Both the position numbers and the translations under genes were made by a program. A stretch of 38,127 nt of DNA from a virus. This document shows, piece after piece, positions 1 through 5,960 of this stretch. Under the pieces are notes generated by a model, which worked only from the letters and a program-made list of their open reading frames with translations, had not been told where the DNA came from and made no database searches. The stretch covers positions 1-38,127 of IMG/VR virus record IMGVR_UViG_3300044798_000141. One strand, given 5' to 3'. Position 1 is the stretch's first letter, and each line of letters starts with the position of its first letter.

Positions 1-61
1 CCACGATGGATGTCAACAGGAGAACCACAAGAATCAGCGCGAATACTCTCCCTCTATGCAT
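1..61 (-). CDS. Partial lipoprotein gene (first 20 codons), variant of 37570-38004
   Basis: Read leftward from ATG at 61-59, this gives a signal-peptide start (MHRGRVFALILVVLLLTSIV) that runs off the window. It differs from the complete gene at 37570-38004 by R2H and by V/I and A/V changes just before the lipobox, plus silent changes. The differences are conservative, so it looks like a real variant of the same gene and not random error. A ribosome binding site (CCTCCTT on the plus strand at 67-73) precedes it. Confidence 0.7.
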   Translation of the reverse strand, partial: MHRGRVFALILVVLLLTSIV

Positions 62-72
62 GTTTGCCTCCT

Positions 73-181
73 TGGCAGTACAGTTGTTTGCCAGTATGCC
101 AACGTAACTGCAAGAAGTCAAGCTGTCGTGGCAGTATAGAGACTTTCCCTCTTGACAGGAAAACTGCTTGCCGGCATACTG
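73..181. promoter_or_regulatory. Repeated elements between divergent promoters; candidate operator/parS region
   Basis: TGGCAGTACAG (73-83) and TGGCAGTATAG (129-139) are direct copies 56 bp apart. GGCATACTG occurs at 173-181 on the plus strand and at 92-100 on the minus strand, each time covering a promoter -10. ParA proteins of this short type usually have their centromere and operator directly upstream, bound by a ribbon-helix-helix partner. The assignment as parS is inference. Confidence 0.4.
152..180 (+). promoter_or_regulatory. Strong sigma-70-type promoter of the par operon
   Basis: TTGACA at 152-157 and CATACT at 175-180 are separated by 17 bp. Transcription would start near 187, so the mRNA would begin almost exactly with the start-associated repeat copy at 186-196. 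It drives the operon beginning at 211. Confidence 0.7.
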
Positions 182-184
182 TTT

Positions 185-197
185 TCGGACTGGGGGA
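185..197 (+). repeat. Start-associated repeat copy (divergent)
   Basis: CGGACTGGGG at 186-195 matches ten contiguous bases of the 13-bp repeat GCGGACTGGGGAG; the first base differs and one extra G is present. It lies 13 bp before the ATG at 211, with a separate GAGAGG ribosome binding site between. Confidence 0.6.
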
Positions 198-210
198 AAG
201 AGAGGATTCC

Positions 211-408
211 ATGATCTACAAAAAGTCTCACCCAGAGCTGGACGAACTCACGGCGGCCAAGGTCCGGTACGTGGCGCGAGTTCTAGGTAAACATCCCGTC
301 CAGGTGATCGAAGAGGCCATCGATGCCATGTACCGTGCCTGTAACGACCGGCCGCCGGAAGCCAATCTGATCACCGAGCAGATCCCCGAGAGCGAAAGGT
401 TGTTGTGA
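211..408 (+). CDS. Small ribbon-helix-helix-like protein upstream of ParA
   Basis: A 65-aa protein starting at ATG 211 after GAGAGG. Residues 12-25 and 28-43 look like the two helices of a ribbon-helix-helix fold (KVRYVARVLGKHPVQVIEEA has the usual small hydrophobic and turn pattern), although the N-terminal strand is unclear. Its stop overlaps the GTG start of parA (GTGA at 405-408), so the two are probably translated together. It may be an autorepressor or an accessory partition protein. The family assignment is by pattern only. Confidence 0.6.
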   Translation: MIYKKSHPELDELTAAKVRYVARVLGKHPVQVIEEAIDAMYRACNDRPPEANLITEQIPESERLL

Positions 409-1154
409 TCCTCGGCGTTGTAAATCAAAAAGGAGGGTCCGGCAAGACGACGGTCAGCTGGCACATCGCTATGGGGATGTCGGCTCGGGGGAAGTCCGTC
501 CTTCTCATCGACCTGGATCCGCAGGGAAATGCGACGAGCATGTGCACCGACCATCTTCTTCCCGAGTCCAACATCACTCTTGCCTTCGCATCCCGAGGCA
601 AGACCATGCCGGAACCGCAGAAGGTCAACACCTGCCTCGATCTTCTCGGAGCGAACGACGATCTCTCGGAGCATGAGAGTGCCCCTTCGCTGGAGAAGTC
701 CTACATCCTCCGCGACCTCCTGCAGACGCTGACAACCTACGACCTTACAGTCATCGATACCCCTACTCATCTTGGAACAGCTGTGTCTAACGTCATGGTG
801 GCGGCTGACTGTCTCCTGGTCCCGGTTCGTCCTGACCGTTTCGACCGGGATGCCGTATCGCGCCTCTTTGAGCGTGTGGCCTTCGTCCGCGAACATGCGA
901 ATCCCCGTCTCCAGCTGGCTGGCATCTTGGTCAACGCTGCCCAGGAGAGAACGATCTACGTCCGGGAGTTCGTCGCCATGTTGAAGGCCACCTATAACGC
1001 CGCCGTGTTCACCACGATCATCCCATCGAGCGTGCGCATGGCCGAAGCCCTCGACGTGTCGAAGCCAATCTGGGAGTACGAGCCACAGAACCCCGTCAGC
1101 ATTGCTTGGTTGGCATTCCTCAATGAATTGGGGGGCACACTTGGGCTATCTTGA
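405..1154 (+). CDS. parA: ParA-type partition ATPase
   Basis: A 249-aa deviant Walker ATPase that segregates low-copy replicons by forming ATP-dependent patterns on the nucleoid. The deviant Walker A motif KGGSGKTT is at residues 9-16, the A' region DLDPQGN at 36-42 and Walker B LTVIDTP at 114-120. There is no N-terminal helix-turn-helix, which fits the short type Ib plasmid ParAs that pair with ribbon-helix-helix partners. The start is GTG, overlapping the previous stop. In phage genomes such a gene usually means plasmid-like prophage maintenance (as in P1, N15 or SSU5-type elements). A MinD-like or other SIMIBI role is less likely given the RHH neighbours. Confidence 0.93.
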   Translation: MILGVVNQKGGSGKTTVSWHIAMGMSARGKSVLLIDLDPQGNATSMCTDHLLPESNITLAFASRGKTMPEPQKVNTCLDLLGANDDLSEHESAPSLEKSYILRDLLQTLTTYDLTVIDTPTHLGTAVSNVMVAADCLLVPVRPDRFDRDAVSRLFERVAFVREHANPRLQLAGILVNAAQERTIYVREFVAMLKATYNAAVFTTIIPSSVRMAEALDVSKPIWEYEPQNPVSIAWLAFLNELGGTLGLS

Positions 1155-1350
1155 CAGGGCTTTACGAAAGAAAAAGGCCAAGGTTACTTTGTACCTCAGT
1201 GATGAGACGTTACTCGCTGTCAAAGAGTATTGTATCCACCATCGGGGCGTGAATATGTCCACCTTCAGTGAAGACGCGGTGCTTGAGAAACTGGAACGAA
1301 CGGTGGAACAGAAACCCGTTGATCTGATCATGCGCCACAAGACCCAATGA
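1141..1350 (+). CDS. Ribbon-helix-helix DNA-binding protein, probable ParB-type partner
   Basis: A 69-aa protein. Strand KVTLYLS is at residues 14-20, followed by helices at about 21-34 and 39-54, the typical RHH plan of ParG/Omega-like centromere-binding proteins. The basic N-terminus (RKKKAK) could be the flexible arm that stimulates ParA. I chose TTG at 1141, which has GGGGGG six bases upstream and overlaps the end of parA by 14 bp; ATG 1123 and ATG 1102 are in frame but lie deep inside parA with no good ribosome binding site. Position right after parA supports the partition role. Confidence 0.75.
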   Translation: MGYLDRALRKKKAKVTLYLSDETLLAVKEYCIHHRGVNMSTFSEDAVLEKLERTVEQKPVDLIMRHKTQ

Positions 1351-1391
1351 CAGCATAACGCTGTGACAGCTTGACGATAACCTAATCGTCA
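1350..1391. promoter_or_regulatory. Two perfect small palindromes after the par genes
   Basis: ACAGC/GCTGT (1350-1354 and 1360-1364) and TGACGAT/ATCGTCA (1372-1378 and 1385-1391). Neither is followed by a T-run, so these look more like protein-binding sites (operator or centromere) than terminators. Confidence 0.4.
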
Positions 1392-1410
1392 CCGTCTGTC
1401 TGCAAACGCC

Positions 1411-1442
1411 GCCGCACGTGTCTATGACATGATCTGTGCGGC
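1411..1442 (+). terminator. Hairpin, possible terminator of the par operon
   Basis: GCCGCAC (1411-1417) pairs with GTGCGGC (1436-1442) across an 18-base loop; the following bases are TTCACTATAT, only weakly T-rich. It separates the par operon from the next promoter. Confidence 0.35.
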
Positions 1443-1467
1443 TTCACTATATCTTCACACGTAGTGC

Positions 1468-1497
1468 TTGACATACATATACAACCGATAATAATAC
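1468..1497 (+). promoter_or_regulatory. Sigma-70-type promoter of the 1.5-5.8 kb operon
   Basis: TTGACA at 1468-1473 and TAATAC at 1492-1497 with an 18-bp, A+T-rich spacer (ATAATA at 17 bp is an alternative -10). Expected start near 1504, just before the start-associated repeat at 1514. Confidence 0.7.
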
Positions 1498-1513
1498 AAA
1501 TAGTACCAAATAC

Positions 1514-1526
1514 GCGGGCTGGGGAG
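1514..1526 (+). repeat. Start-associated repeat copy (A5G variant)
   Basis: GCGGGCTGGGGAG differs from the consensus only at position 5 (A to G) and ends 6 bp before ATG 1533, so it supplies the ribosome binding site. The change would keep pairing with the candidate antisense RNA as G-U. Confidence 0.75.
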
Positions 1527-1532
1527 TCAGAG

Positions 1533-1709
1533 ATGAGCAAAGTCGTCAGAGGAAGAGGGACGTCTAGACATGGGACGGATCCTGCGTACAGTCGCTACAC
1601 CCGAGCAGCCAAGAGAGCTGAACGTCAGCAATGTCTTCTTCAGGCTCGGTCAATCGTCGCCTCCTGCCAACAGCGTCCTTCCACTAAGACATTCGGGAGG
1701 GCGTCATGA
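1533..1709 (+). CDS. Small basic protein of unknown function (58 aa)
   Basis: Starts at ATG 1533, directly after the promoter and the start-associated repeat. The protein is rich in Arg, Lys and Ser and has no recognisable domain; residues 19-35 could form a basic helix. Its stop overlaps the start of the next gene (ATGA at 1706-1709). As the first gene after a strong promoter it may be expressed early in lysogeny or infection. I do not recognise it. Confidence 0.6.
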   Translation: MSKVVRGRGTSRHGTDPAYSRYTRAAKRAERQQCLLQARSIVASCQQRPSTKTFGRAS

Positions 1710-1831
1710 TCCCCCTCACGTACGTTATGTCGTTTAGCCTCGGCATCATCGTGGGTATCGGACTGGGCGTGGTTCTTGTCTTCAAGAAACTCCACTGGTT
1801 GATTCGTTGGGGACTGGTGAACGAGACATGA
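1706..1831 (+). CDS. Small single-span membrane protein (41 aa)
   Basis: A short gene starting at ATG 1706 after GGGAGG and ending in an ATGA overlap at 1828-1831 with the next gene. Residues 4-27 form one hydrophobic, Gly-rich membrane span (LGIIVGIGLGVVLVF) followed by a basic, Trp-containing tail. Overlap with both neighbours supports it as real. Function unknown; small membrane proteins in this position are often superinfection-exclusion or host-interaction factors, but nothing in the sequence proves that. Confidence 0.6.
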   Translation: MIPLTYVMSFSLGIIVGIGLGVVLVFKKLHWLIRWGLVNET

Positions 1832-2472
1832 GCGAACTGAGACGGAACTACCTCGACAAGGTAGTAGTGGTACGGGACGGATCAACGTCAGACGGGCTTC
1901 ATGGCCTGGTGACGCAGATCGTTGAGGACAGCGAGACCCCGCTGACCGTCCTCTTATGGGCAGTCCAGGGATTTAGGCACTCCAACTTTTATGCTCCATC
2001 CAGCGTTGAACTGACGGGCGAGACGTGGAGCGACTCCTTACCTCGCGACCAACAGGTTCGAGCAGTGTTCGATTCCTCTTATTCGCATTTGTGGTATATT
2101 GTTGATGGTAGCGGGCGCAGCATTAACGGGTACGGTCGACCGGGTATTGCGTGGGCGCACTACTTTCGAGAACATCAAGACACTGCAAGTGCAGCATTAC
2201 ATACGCTAGTCCAGGAGGTTGAAGATGACAGAACACCCATTAAAACGGTGGAGAACCAACAAAGCAATGACGCAGATGGCGATGGCACGATCACTCAAAG
2301 TCTCCCTTGTGACGATCCAATTCTGGGAGACGGGTCTGAGCATGCCGAGTCCAGACAACATGACGAAGCTGCATCAGCTCACGGGCATCACTCGCAAACA
2401 GTTGGAGCAGGCGCGCGAGTAGCGATAACAACAAAGGAGAAATGTAATGACAAAACAGAACCAAGATCTTGA
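1828..2472 (+). CDS. Hypothetical protein whose C-terminal third overlaps a regulator gene
   Basis: The ORF starts at ATG 1828 and encodes 214 aa. Residues 1-130 look like a normal small beta-rich protein (LDKVVVVRDG, PLTVLLWAVQGF). From about residue 133 the frame runs through the helix-turn-helix gene at 2225-2422 in another frame, and its composition turns to Asp, His, Gln, Ser and Gly, typical of a frame read against another gene. Either the natural stop near 2218 was lost, or the tail is genuinely dual-coding. Function unknown. Confidence 0.55.
   Translation: MSELRRNYLDKVVVVRDGSTSDGLHGLVTQIVEDSETPLTVLLWAVQGFRHSNFYAPSSVELTGETWSDSLPRDQQVRAVFDSSYSHLWYIVDGSGRSINGYGRPGIAWAHYFREHQDTASAALHTLVQEVEDDRTPIKTVENQQSNDADGDGTITQSLPCDDPILGDGSEHAESRQHDEAASAHGHHSQTVGAGARVAITTKEKCNDKTEPRS
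2225..2422 (+). CDS. Cro/XRE-family helix-turn-helix regulator (65 aa)
   Basis: A compact Cro-size DNA-binding protein. The helix-turn-helix spans about residues 16-37 (TQMAMARSLKVSLVTIQFWE) followed by the GLSMPSPDNMTKL segment typical of XRE proteins. The start at ATG 2225 has AGGAGG nine bases upstream (2215-2220). It lies entirely within the longer ORF 1828-2472 in another frame. It is probably a Cro-like or lysogeny regulator; no full-length CI-type repressor is seen in the window, so this could be the main immunity or control protein together with the antirepressor at 7224. Confidence 0.8.
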   Translation: MTEHPLKRWRTNKAMTQMAMARSLKVSLVTIQFWETGLSMPSPDNMTKLHQLTGITRKQLEQARE

Positions 2473-2908
2473 AAGGCTCCCGCCGTCTGTAGCAAAGGGA
2501 GCCATTATTGTTGGCATCGTCGTGTTTCTCTTCGTCTTCATCATTAGCATGTCGTTTTTGCGGTCATGCTCGAGCAGTTTCTCAGCACCACCGACGACTG
2601 CTCCAGCAACGATTACGCAACCTGCTTCAACCGATATTGAGGTTGGAGACACCATCACTGTTGGTCAAGGGACGAATGCTTTCGTGTGTCCGACAAAAGC
2701 CGATTTTGACGAATGCACAAAGCTTTCAATTGCCAAGGATTACCTGGGACTAGGAGAAATGGAGGCGAACGGGCAGCTTTATCTTGTGGATGCGGGAACT
2801 AAAGCACTTGTTATTGGTGAGAGTTTTGCGGCATGGCAAGTGCGGATAGAGTCTGGTGACTATTTTGGTAAAAGTGGGTGGGTTATATTGGAATCTTGCA
2901 AGAAGTAA
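2447..2908 (+). CDS. Membrane-anchored protein with extracytoplasmic SH3-like domain
   Basis: A 153-aa protein starting at ATG 2447 after AAAGGAG. Residues 17-40 form one membrane segment (IIVGIVVFLFVFIISMSFL), then a Ser/Thr/Pro-rich linker (45-64) and a beta-rich domain of about 85 residues ending in YFGKSGWVILESCKK, resembling bacterial SH3-type domains. Three Cys residues in the outer part (CP, CT, CK) could form a disulfide. Such anchored proteins encoded in lysogenic regions often act at the host surface, for example in superinfection exclusion. The role is inference. Confidence 0.55.
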   Translation: MTKQNQDLERLPPSVAKGAIIVGIVVFLFVFIISMSFLRSCSSSFSAPPTTAPATITQPASTDIEVGDTITVGQGTNAFVCPTKADFDECTKLSIAKDYLGLGEMEANGQLYLVDAGTKALVIGESFAAWQVRIESGDYFGKSGWVILESCKK

Positions 2909-2934
2909 CTACCTGAAGAATTAGCACCACGCCA

Positions 2935-2947
2935 GCGGATTGGGGAG
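2935..2947 (+). repeat. Start-associated repeat copy (C6T variant)
   Basis: GCGGATTGGGGAG differs from the consensus only at position 6 (C to T), again compatible with G-U pairing to the candidate antisense RNA. It ends 7 bp before ATG 2955 and forms the ribosome binding site. Confidence 0.75.
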
Positions 2948-2954
2948 GAAACAC

Positions 2955-3227
2955 ATGAACGGCTGGATTATATTCATCGGGCTGATTATCGCTGCTTTTT
3001 GCGGGGCACTGATCGAACACAAGAGACTCCAGGAGAACCACGAGTTCAGAATGAATCACTTGCACACTTGCTACCTGGAACAGATCAAACGGAACCTCAA
3101 GCTCACTGAAACGCTTGCTGCGGAACACGCCGAGCCGATTGATGTTATCCTTGACCGGCTGTTGGAAGATTGCCCGGATGAGAGTCAGCTCAAGACATTC
3201 GCCGCCGGGCAGGATCCAAGGGACTGA
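2955..3227 (+). CDS. Small membrane-anchored protein (90 aa)
   Basis: Start at ATG 2955, 7 bp after the start-associated repeat. Residues 3-20 (GWIIFIGLIIAAFCGALI) form a membrane anchor; the rest is a charged, helical cytoplasmic tail with His-rich stretch HEFRMNHLH. No family recognised. The upstream in-frame ATG at 2940 falls inside the repeat and is not favoured. The stop lies one base before the GTG start of the next gene. Confidence 0.6.
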   Translation: MNGWIIFIGLIIAAFCGALIEHKRLQENHEFRMNHLHTCYLEQIKRNLKLTETLAAEHAEPIDVILDRLLEDCPDESQLKTFAAGQDPRD

Positions 3228-3228
3228 C

Positions 3229-3759
3229 GTGAAGCACCTTGGCAAGGCGGTGATCCTGACATTCGCCGAATACGAATCCCTGATGTGCCGGACAGAAGAT
3301 GCTGAAGCGCACGCTGCGGACTTTGCAGAAGAACTGAGCCGGATGCGAGCAAACAACGTCCTGGTAGAGGCAAGGCGCCGGCAAGAGCGCAAGGCGGCCT
3401 TCACGGCTGGCAAGTTCCATGCAGCTGGTGGATATGCCCATGCGCTTATGTTAACCAGAAAAGAAGTCAGCCAGGCTAGACTTCTCCTGGCCCGCTGGCG
3501 CCCACTCGCTTGGGCGCTCGAGACGACGCCAGGACAGTTCACTGGCGATGACAGCGACAGTAGCGACATCCATGCGGCAGCCGACTTCTTCATCATCGGA
3601 CAGCATGTAGCACAAGAGAGGAGTCACGTGAACAGCGAATGCCGGCAGATGACGCCAGTAGAAAAGGAAGTGCAGCATAAAATGGTCGACGACTTTACGA
3701 AGGGAATCGACCACGCCATGATCGAGGCCATCAATTTCCGGCCCCAGGTGAAACCATGA
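3229..3759 (+). CDS. Hypothetical helical protein (176 aa)
   Basis: GTG start at 3229, one base after the previous stop, with AAGGGA upstream; the longer reading from ATG 3115 would lie inside the previous gene. Residues 15-75 are strongly helical and charged (EDAEAHAADFAEELSRM, EARRRQERKAAF) and likely form a coiled coil. The last 50 residues (MTPVEKEVQHKMVDDFTKGI) look like a small separate domain. No function recognised. The stop overlaps the next start (ATGA, 3756-3759). Confidence 0.6.
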   Translation: MKHLGKAVILTFAEYESLMCRTEDAEAHAADFAEELSRMRANNVLVEARRRQERKAAFTAGKFHAAGGYAHALMLTRKEVSQARLLLARWRPLAWALETTPGQFTGDDSDSSDIHAAADFFIIGQHVAQERSHVNSECRQMTPVEKEVQHKMVDDFTKGIDHAMIEAINFRPQVKP

Positions 3760-3956
3760 CCTACCAAGACCGGTATTCCATATTGAAGAAACAACTGGAA
3801 GGTGGCCTTGAGACGTACATCAAGGAGGTCACCGTTGCTACATTGAGAATCGGCAAGGACCCGCTACCGAAAGGATTGAGGAGTCGGCCGGGCAAACCCC
3901 TGATTGTCGGCAGACTATACTACGTCATTCCCAAGAATCCAAAGGAGCGGAAGTGA
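3756..3956 (+). CDS. Small hypothetical protein (66 aa)
   Basis: ATG 3756 overlaps the previous stop, and its own stop overlaps the GTG of the next gene (GTGA at 3953-3956), so it sits in a translationally coupled chain. The protein is basic in its second half (KGLRSRPGKP) with no known motif. Kept because both boundaries fit the operon. Confidence 0.6.
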   Translation: MTYQDRYSILKKQLEGGLETYIKEVTVATLRIGKDPLPKGLRSRPGKPLIVGRLYYVIPKNPKERK

Positions 3957-4762
3957 GTGAGGTTTCGTCCTACGAGATTAAGGAGGCTCTCGCCCTTCAT
4001 TGTGCCCTCGACTTCTTCATGACTGAGGTCAAGAGCGGCCCGACGCAGTACGACAATGAGGGCCTAAAAATCCTTGACGCCATCGCCATCAAGAAGTCCT
4101 GGGCACATCCCTGCATCCGAGGCTTCGAGGTCAAAGTATCGAGGAGCGATTTCCTGCGGGACGCCAAGTGGTACACGTATTTCCCCTACGTCAACGAGTT
4201 TTACATGGTCTGCCCGAAAGGCATGATCGACCGAACAGAACTTCCAGACAACTGCGGCCTGCTCTACTATTCCGAAAACGCTCGGCGGGTCCTGACGAAA
4301 AAGAAAGCGACGTACACCAATGGCCAGCCCACAGCCGACATGCTTATGTACATCATCATGAACAAGCTCGACGACGACCGCCGGCCGTTCTTCTCGACGA
4401 AAGCGGACTGGGTGCGCGAGTATCTCCTGCACAAGAATGAGAACCAGCGCCTCGGGTTCCACCTCAGTACAAAACTCCCTCAGCGCGTCGACGAACTAGA
4501 ACAGCAGCTCAAGAACTTGGACCAATTCGAGTCAGATGCCAAACGAGTGCGGTTAGAACTCAAGGCGATCGACGCCGTACTCAAGAAGCACGGGATCACC
4601 TATTGGAGTAGTTACAGCGACGACGGGCGCGCAGAGGAGATCGACAAAGCACTGACCCGTGCGTATCCAGAAGAACTGGACAAGATCACCGGCGAGCTGC
4701 AGGCGGCACTCTCGGCGATCGCTAAGTTGAAGGGCGAGAAAATAAGGGAGTTGACGCCATGA
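3953..4762 (+). CDS. MmcB-like protein with PD-(D/E)XK-type nuclease core
   Basis: A 269-aa protein starting at GTG 3953. Residues 50-92 (RGFEVKVSRSDFLRD, YVNEFYMVCPKGMI) match the conserved core of the MmcB DNA-repair family, a PD-(D/E)XK-related fold with the E-V-K pair at 59-61. Residues 165-265 form a long coiled coil not present in short MmcB proteins. In phages such proteins are usually of unknown role; a DNA-processing or host-DNA-directed activity is plausible. It is coupled to genes on both sides by 4-bp overlaps. Confidence 0.65.
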   Translation: MSEVSSYEIKEALALHCALDFFMTEVKSGPTQYDNEGLKILDAIAIKKSWAHPCIRGFEVKVSRSDFLRDAKWYTYFPYVNEFYMVCPKGMIDRTELPDNCGLLYYSENARRVLTKKKATYTNGQPTADMLMYIIMNKLDDDRRPFFSTKADWVREYLLHKNENQRLGFHLSTKLPQRVDELEQQLKNLDQFESDAKRVRLELKAIDAVLKKHGITYWSSYSDDGRAEEIDKALTRAYPEELDKITGELQAALSAIAKLKGEKIRELTP

Positions 4763-4950
4763 CCATCGGCGATCGCATCCATTGGCATCGCGAGTATGAA
4801 AAAGGGTTCTACAACAATCCAGCACATGAGACGATCTGGAGTGGGATTGTCGTTGAACTCGTGACGTCCCAGGTGGTCAAGGTTCGACGCGACTTTGACG
4901 GCGACCGGACATACTTGGTCCTCGTGAGTGACATCAAGGAAACGCCATGA
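4759..4950 (+). CDS. Small hypothetical protein (63 aa)
   Basis: ATG 4759 overlaps the previous stop and its stop overlaps the next ATG (4947). The sequence is Trp- and Tyr-containing with short predicted strands (SGIVVELVTSQVVKVRRDF), like a small SH3-type or KOW-like barrel, though I cannot assign a family. Its place between the MmcB-like and Gp37/Gp68-like genes suggests a shared module. Confidence 0.55.
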   Translation: MTIGDRIHWHREYEKGFYNNPAHETIWSGIVVELVTSQVVKVRRDFDGDRTYLVLVSDIKETP

Positions 4951-5816
4951 ACCGCACATCGATCGACTGGGCGCAGTACAGCTGGAATCCTGTAACCGGT
5001 TGTCAGCATGATTGTGACTACTGCTACGCCCGGAGAATCGCTGCTCGGTTCGGTGCTGAAACGTATTACTTTGATGGTGCATATCCCGACCGACCGCATC
5101 TGCACTATATTCGGCTCGACGTCGAGGAAGAGTTCATTGATCTGAACTTCAAGGACCGGAACGGCTACCCGATGGAGCTCGGTAATCTCGAATGTCGTTC
5201 GCTCTATCCGTTCAACTTCGAGCCGACGTTCCACGAATACCGCCTGTCTGAGCCACAGTGGGTCAAGAAGCCTTCTCGGGTGTTTGTTGGTAGCATGGGC
5301 GATACGTTCGGCTCCTGGGTACCGGATGAATGGATCGCGAAGGTCTGCGAGGCGTGTCACAAGGCCCCGCAGCATACTTACCTGTTTCTTACAAAGAATC
5401 CGATGCGGTATCGGTGCTTGGTTCCCGTCTTCGACAAGTACCTTCCTCCGTCCCTGAAATGGGGGGCACGGCCGAACTGGTGGCTCGGTGCTACCTTTGA
5501 CACGGCAGCCAATACGTCGACGTTCTGTCGCCACCTCGGTGAGATTAAGGCGCGCGGCTACCATACTTGGGCGTCAGCAGAACCCCTGCTCGAGGATATT
5601 TCCCCGGTTATAGACTGGGCAGCGATCGACTGGCTTGTGATCGGTGCCATGACGGGACCGGGGGCGAAGAATCACCAGCCAAAGCGCGACTGGGTCGAGG
5701 CACTTGTGCAAGGGGCGAGAGAACGTAAGATCCCGGTGTTCATGAAGAAGAACCTCGCAGCAGTATGGAATGCACCATTGATTCAGGAACTACCGCAAGA
5801 CGCTAAGACGTCATGA
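4947..5816 (+). CDS. Phage Gp37/Gp68 (DUF5131) family Fe-S protein
   Basis: A 289-aa member of the family found in many phages and mobile elements. The N-terminus has WNPVTGCQHDCDYCYARR with C19-x3-C23-x2-C26, the cysteine triad of radical-SAM-like Fe-S proteins, followed by a family-typical middle (VFVGSMGDTFG) and end (WLVIGAMTGPGA, VFMKKNL). The substrate of this family is unknown to me. It is the last gene of the coupled operon that starts at 1533; its stop lies in the first arm of a large hairpin (5811-5864). Confidence 0.85.
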   Translation: MNRTSIDWAQYSWNPVTGCQHDCDYCYARRIAARFGAETYYFDGAYPDRPHLHYIRLDVEEEFIDLNFKDRNGYPMELGNLECRSLYPFNFEPTFHEYRLSEPQWVKKPSRVFVGSMGDTFGSWVPDEWIAKVCEACHKAPQHTYLFLTKNPMRYRCLVPVFDKYLPPSLKWGARPNWWLGATFDTAANTSTFCRHLGEIKARGYHTWASAEPLLEDISPVIDWAAIDWLVIGAMTGPGAKNHQPKRDWVEALVQGARERKIPVFMKKNLAAVWNAPLIQELPQDAKTS

Positions 5817-5864
5817 CAGCAAAACAGCAAGTAGCCATGACGGGATATTGCTATGCTGTCATGA
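5811..5864 (+). terminator. Large hairpin at the end of the first operon
   Basis: TCATGACAGCA (5811-5821) pairs perfectly with TGCTGTCATGA (5854-5864), with an inner AGCAA/TTGCT pair (5826-5830 and 5848-5852). The stop codon of the upstream gene is in the left arm. There is no T-run after it, so it may be a factor-dependent terminator, an mRNA 3'-end protector or a binding site. Confidence 0.5.
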
Positions 5865-5876
5865 GGGGGAAAGCGC

Positions 5877-5905
5877 TTGACAAATGGGGTAATCGTTTGC
5901 AGAAT
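5877..5905 (+). promoter_or_regulatory. Promoter P1, in front of the candidate small RNA
   Basis: TTGACA (5877-5882) and CAGAAT (5900-5905), 17-bp spacer. Expected start about 5912, at the base of the hairpin that carries the antisense sequence. The same unusual -10 and spacing recur in P2 at 5974-6002. Confidence 0.55.
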
Positions 5906-5911
5906 AATGGC

Positions 5912-5955
5912 CGCCACCCCATCCTGGGCTCCCCAGTCCGCATGGGGTGGTTATG
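5912..5955 (+). ncRNA. Candidate small antisense RNA targeting the start-associated repeats
   Basis: A perfect 9-bp stem, CCACCCCAT (5914-5922) with ATGGGGTGG (5942-5950), displays a 19-base loop whose last 13 bases, CTCCCCAGTCCGC (5929-5941), are the exact reverse complement of the repeat found at the ribosome binding sites of several genes here. P1 would start the transcript right at the stem. The 3' end is uncertain: TTATGTCTT follows, a weak terminator tail. Pairing would cover Shine-Dalgarno sequences and so lower translation. Existence and action are inferred; a DNA-level site is the main alternative. Confidence 0.45.
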
Positions 5956-5960
5956 TCTTG

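Larger units (their letters stand above)
1..184. repeat. Left copy of terminal direct repeat
   Basis: Matches 37944-38127 with six differences (positions 3, 7, 8, 50, 56 and 57). From 58 to 184 the copies are identical for 127 bp. It holds the first codons of a leftward lipoprotein gene and the divergent promoter region. The simplest reading is overlap of the ends of a circular molecule, with the first 57 bases coming from a slightly different strain. Confidence 0.9.

Noticed and set aside
1-184. Terminal repeats as attL/attR of an integrated prophage
   Set aside because: No integrase was found, the repeat is long and identical over exactly 127 bp at its inner part, and the lipoprotein gene is complete on one side; an end overlap explains it better.
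10-210. Upstream extension of the 65-aa RHH-like gene
   Set aside because: It runs through the promoter and the antisense lipoprotein start; ATG 211 has its own ribosome binding site.
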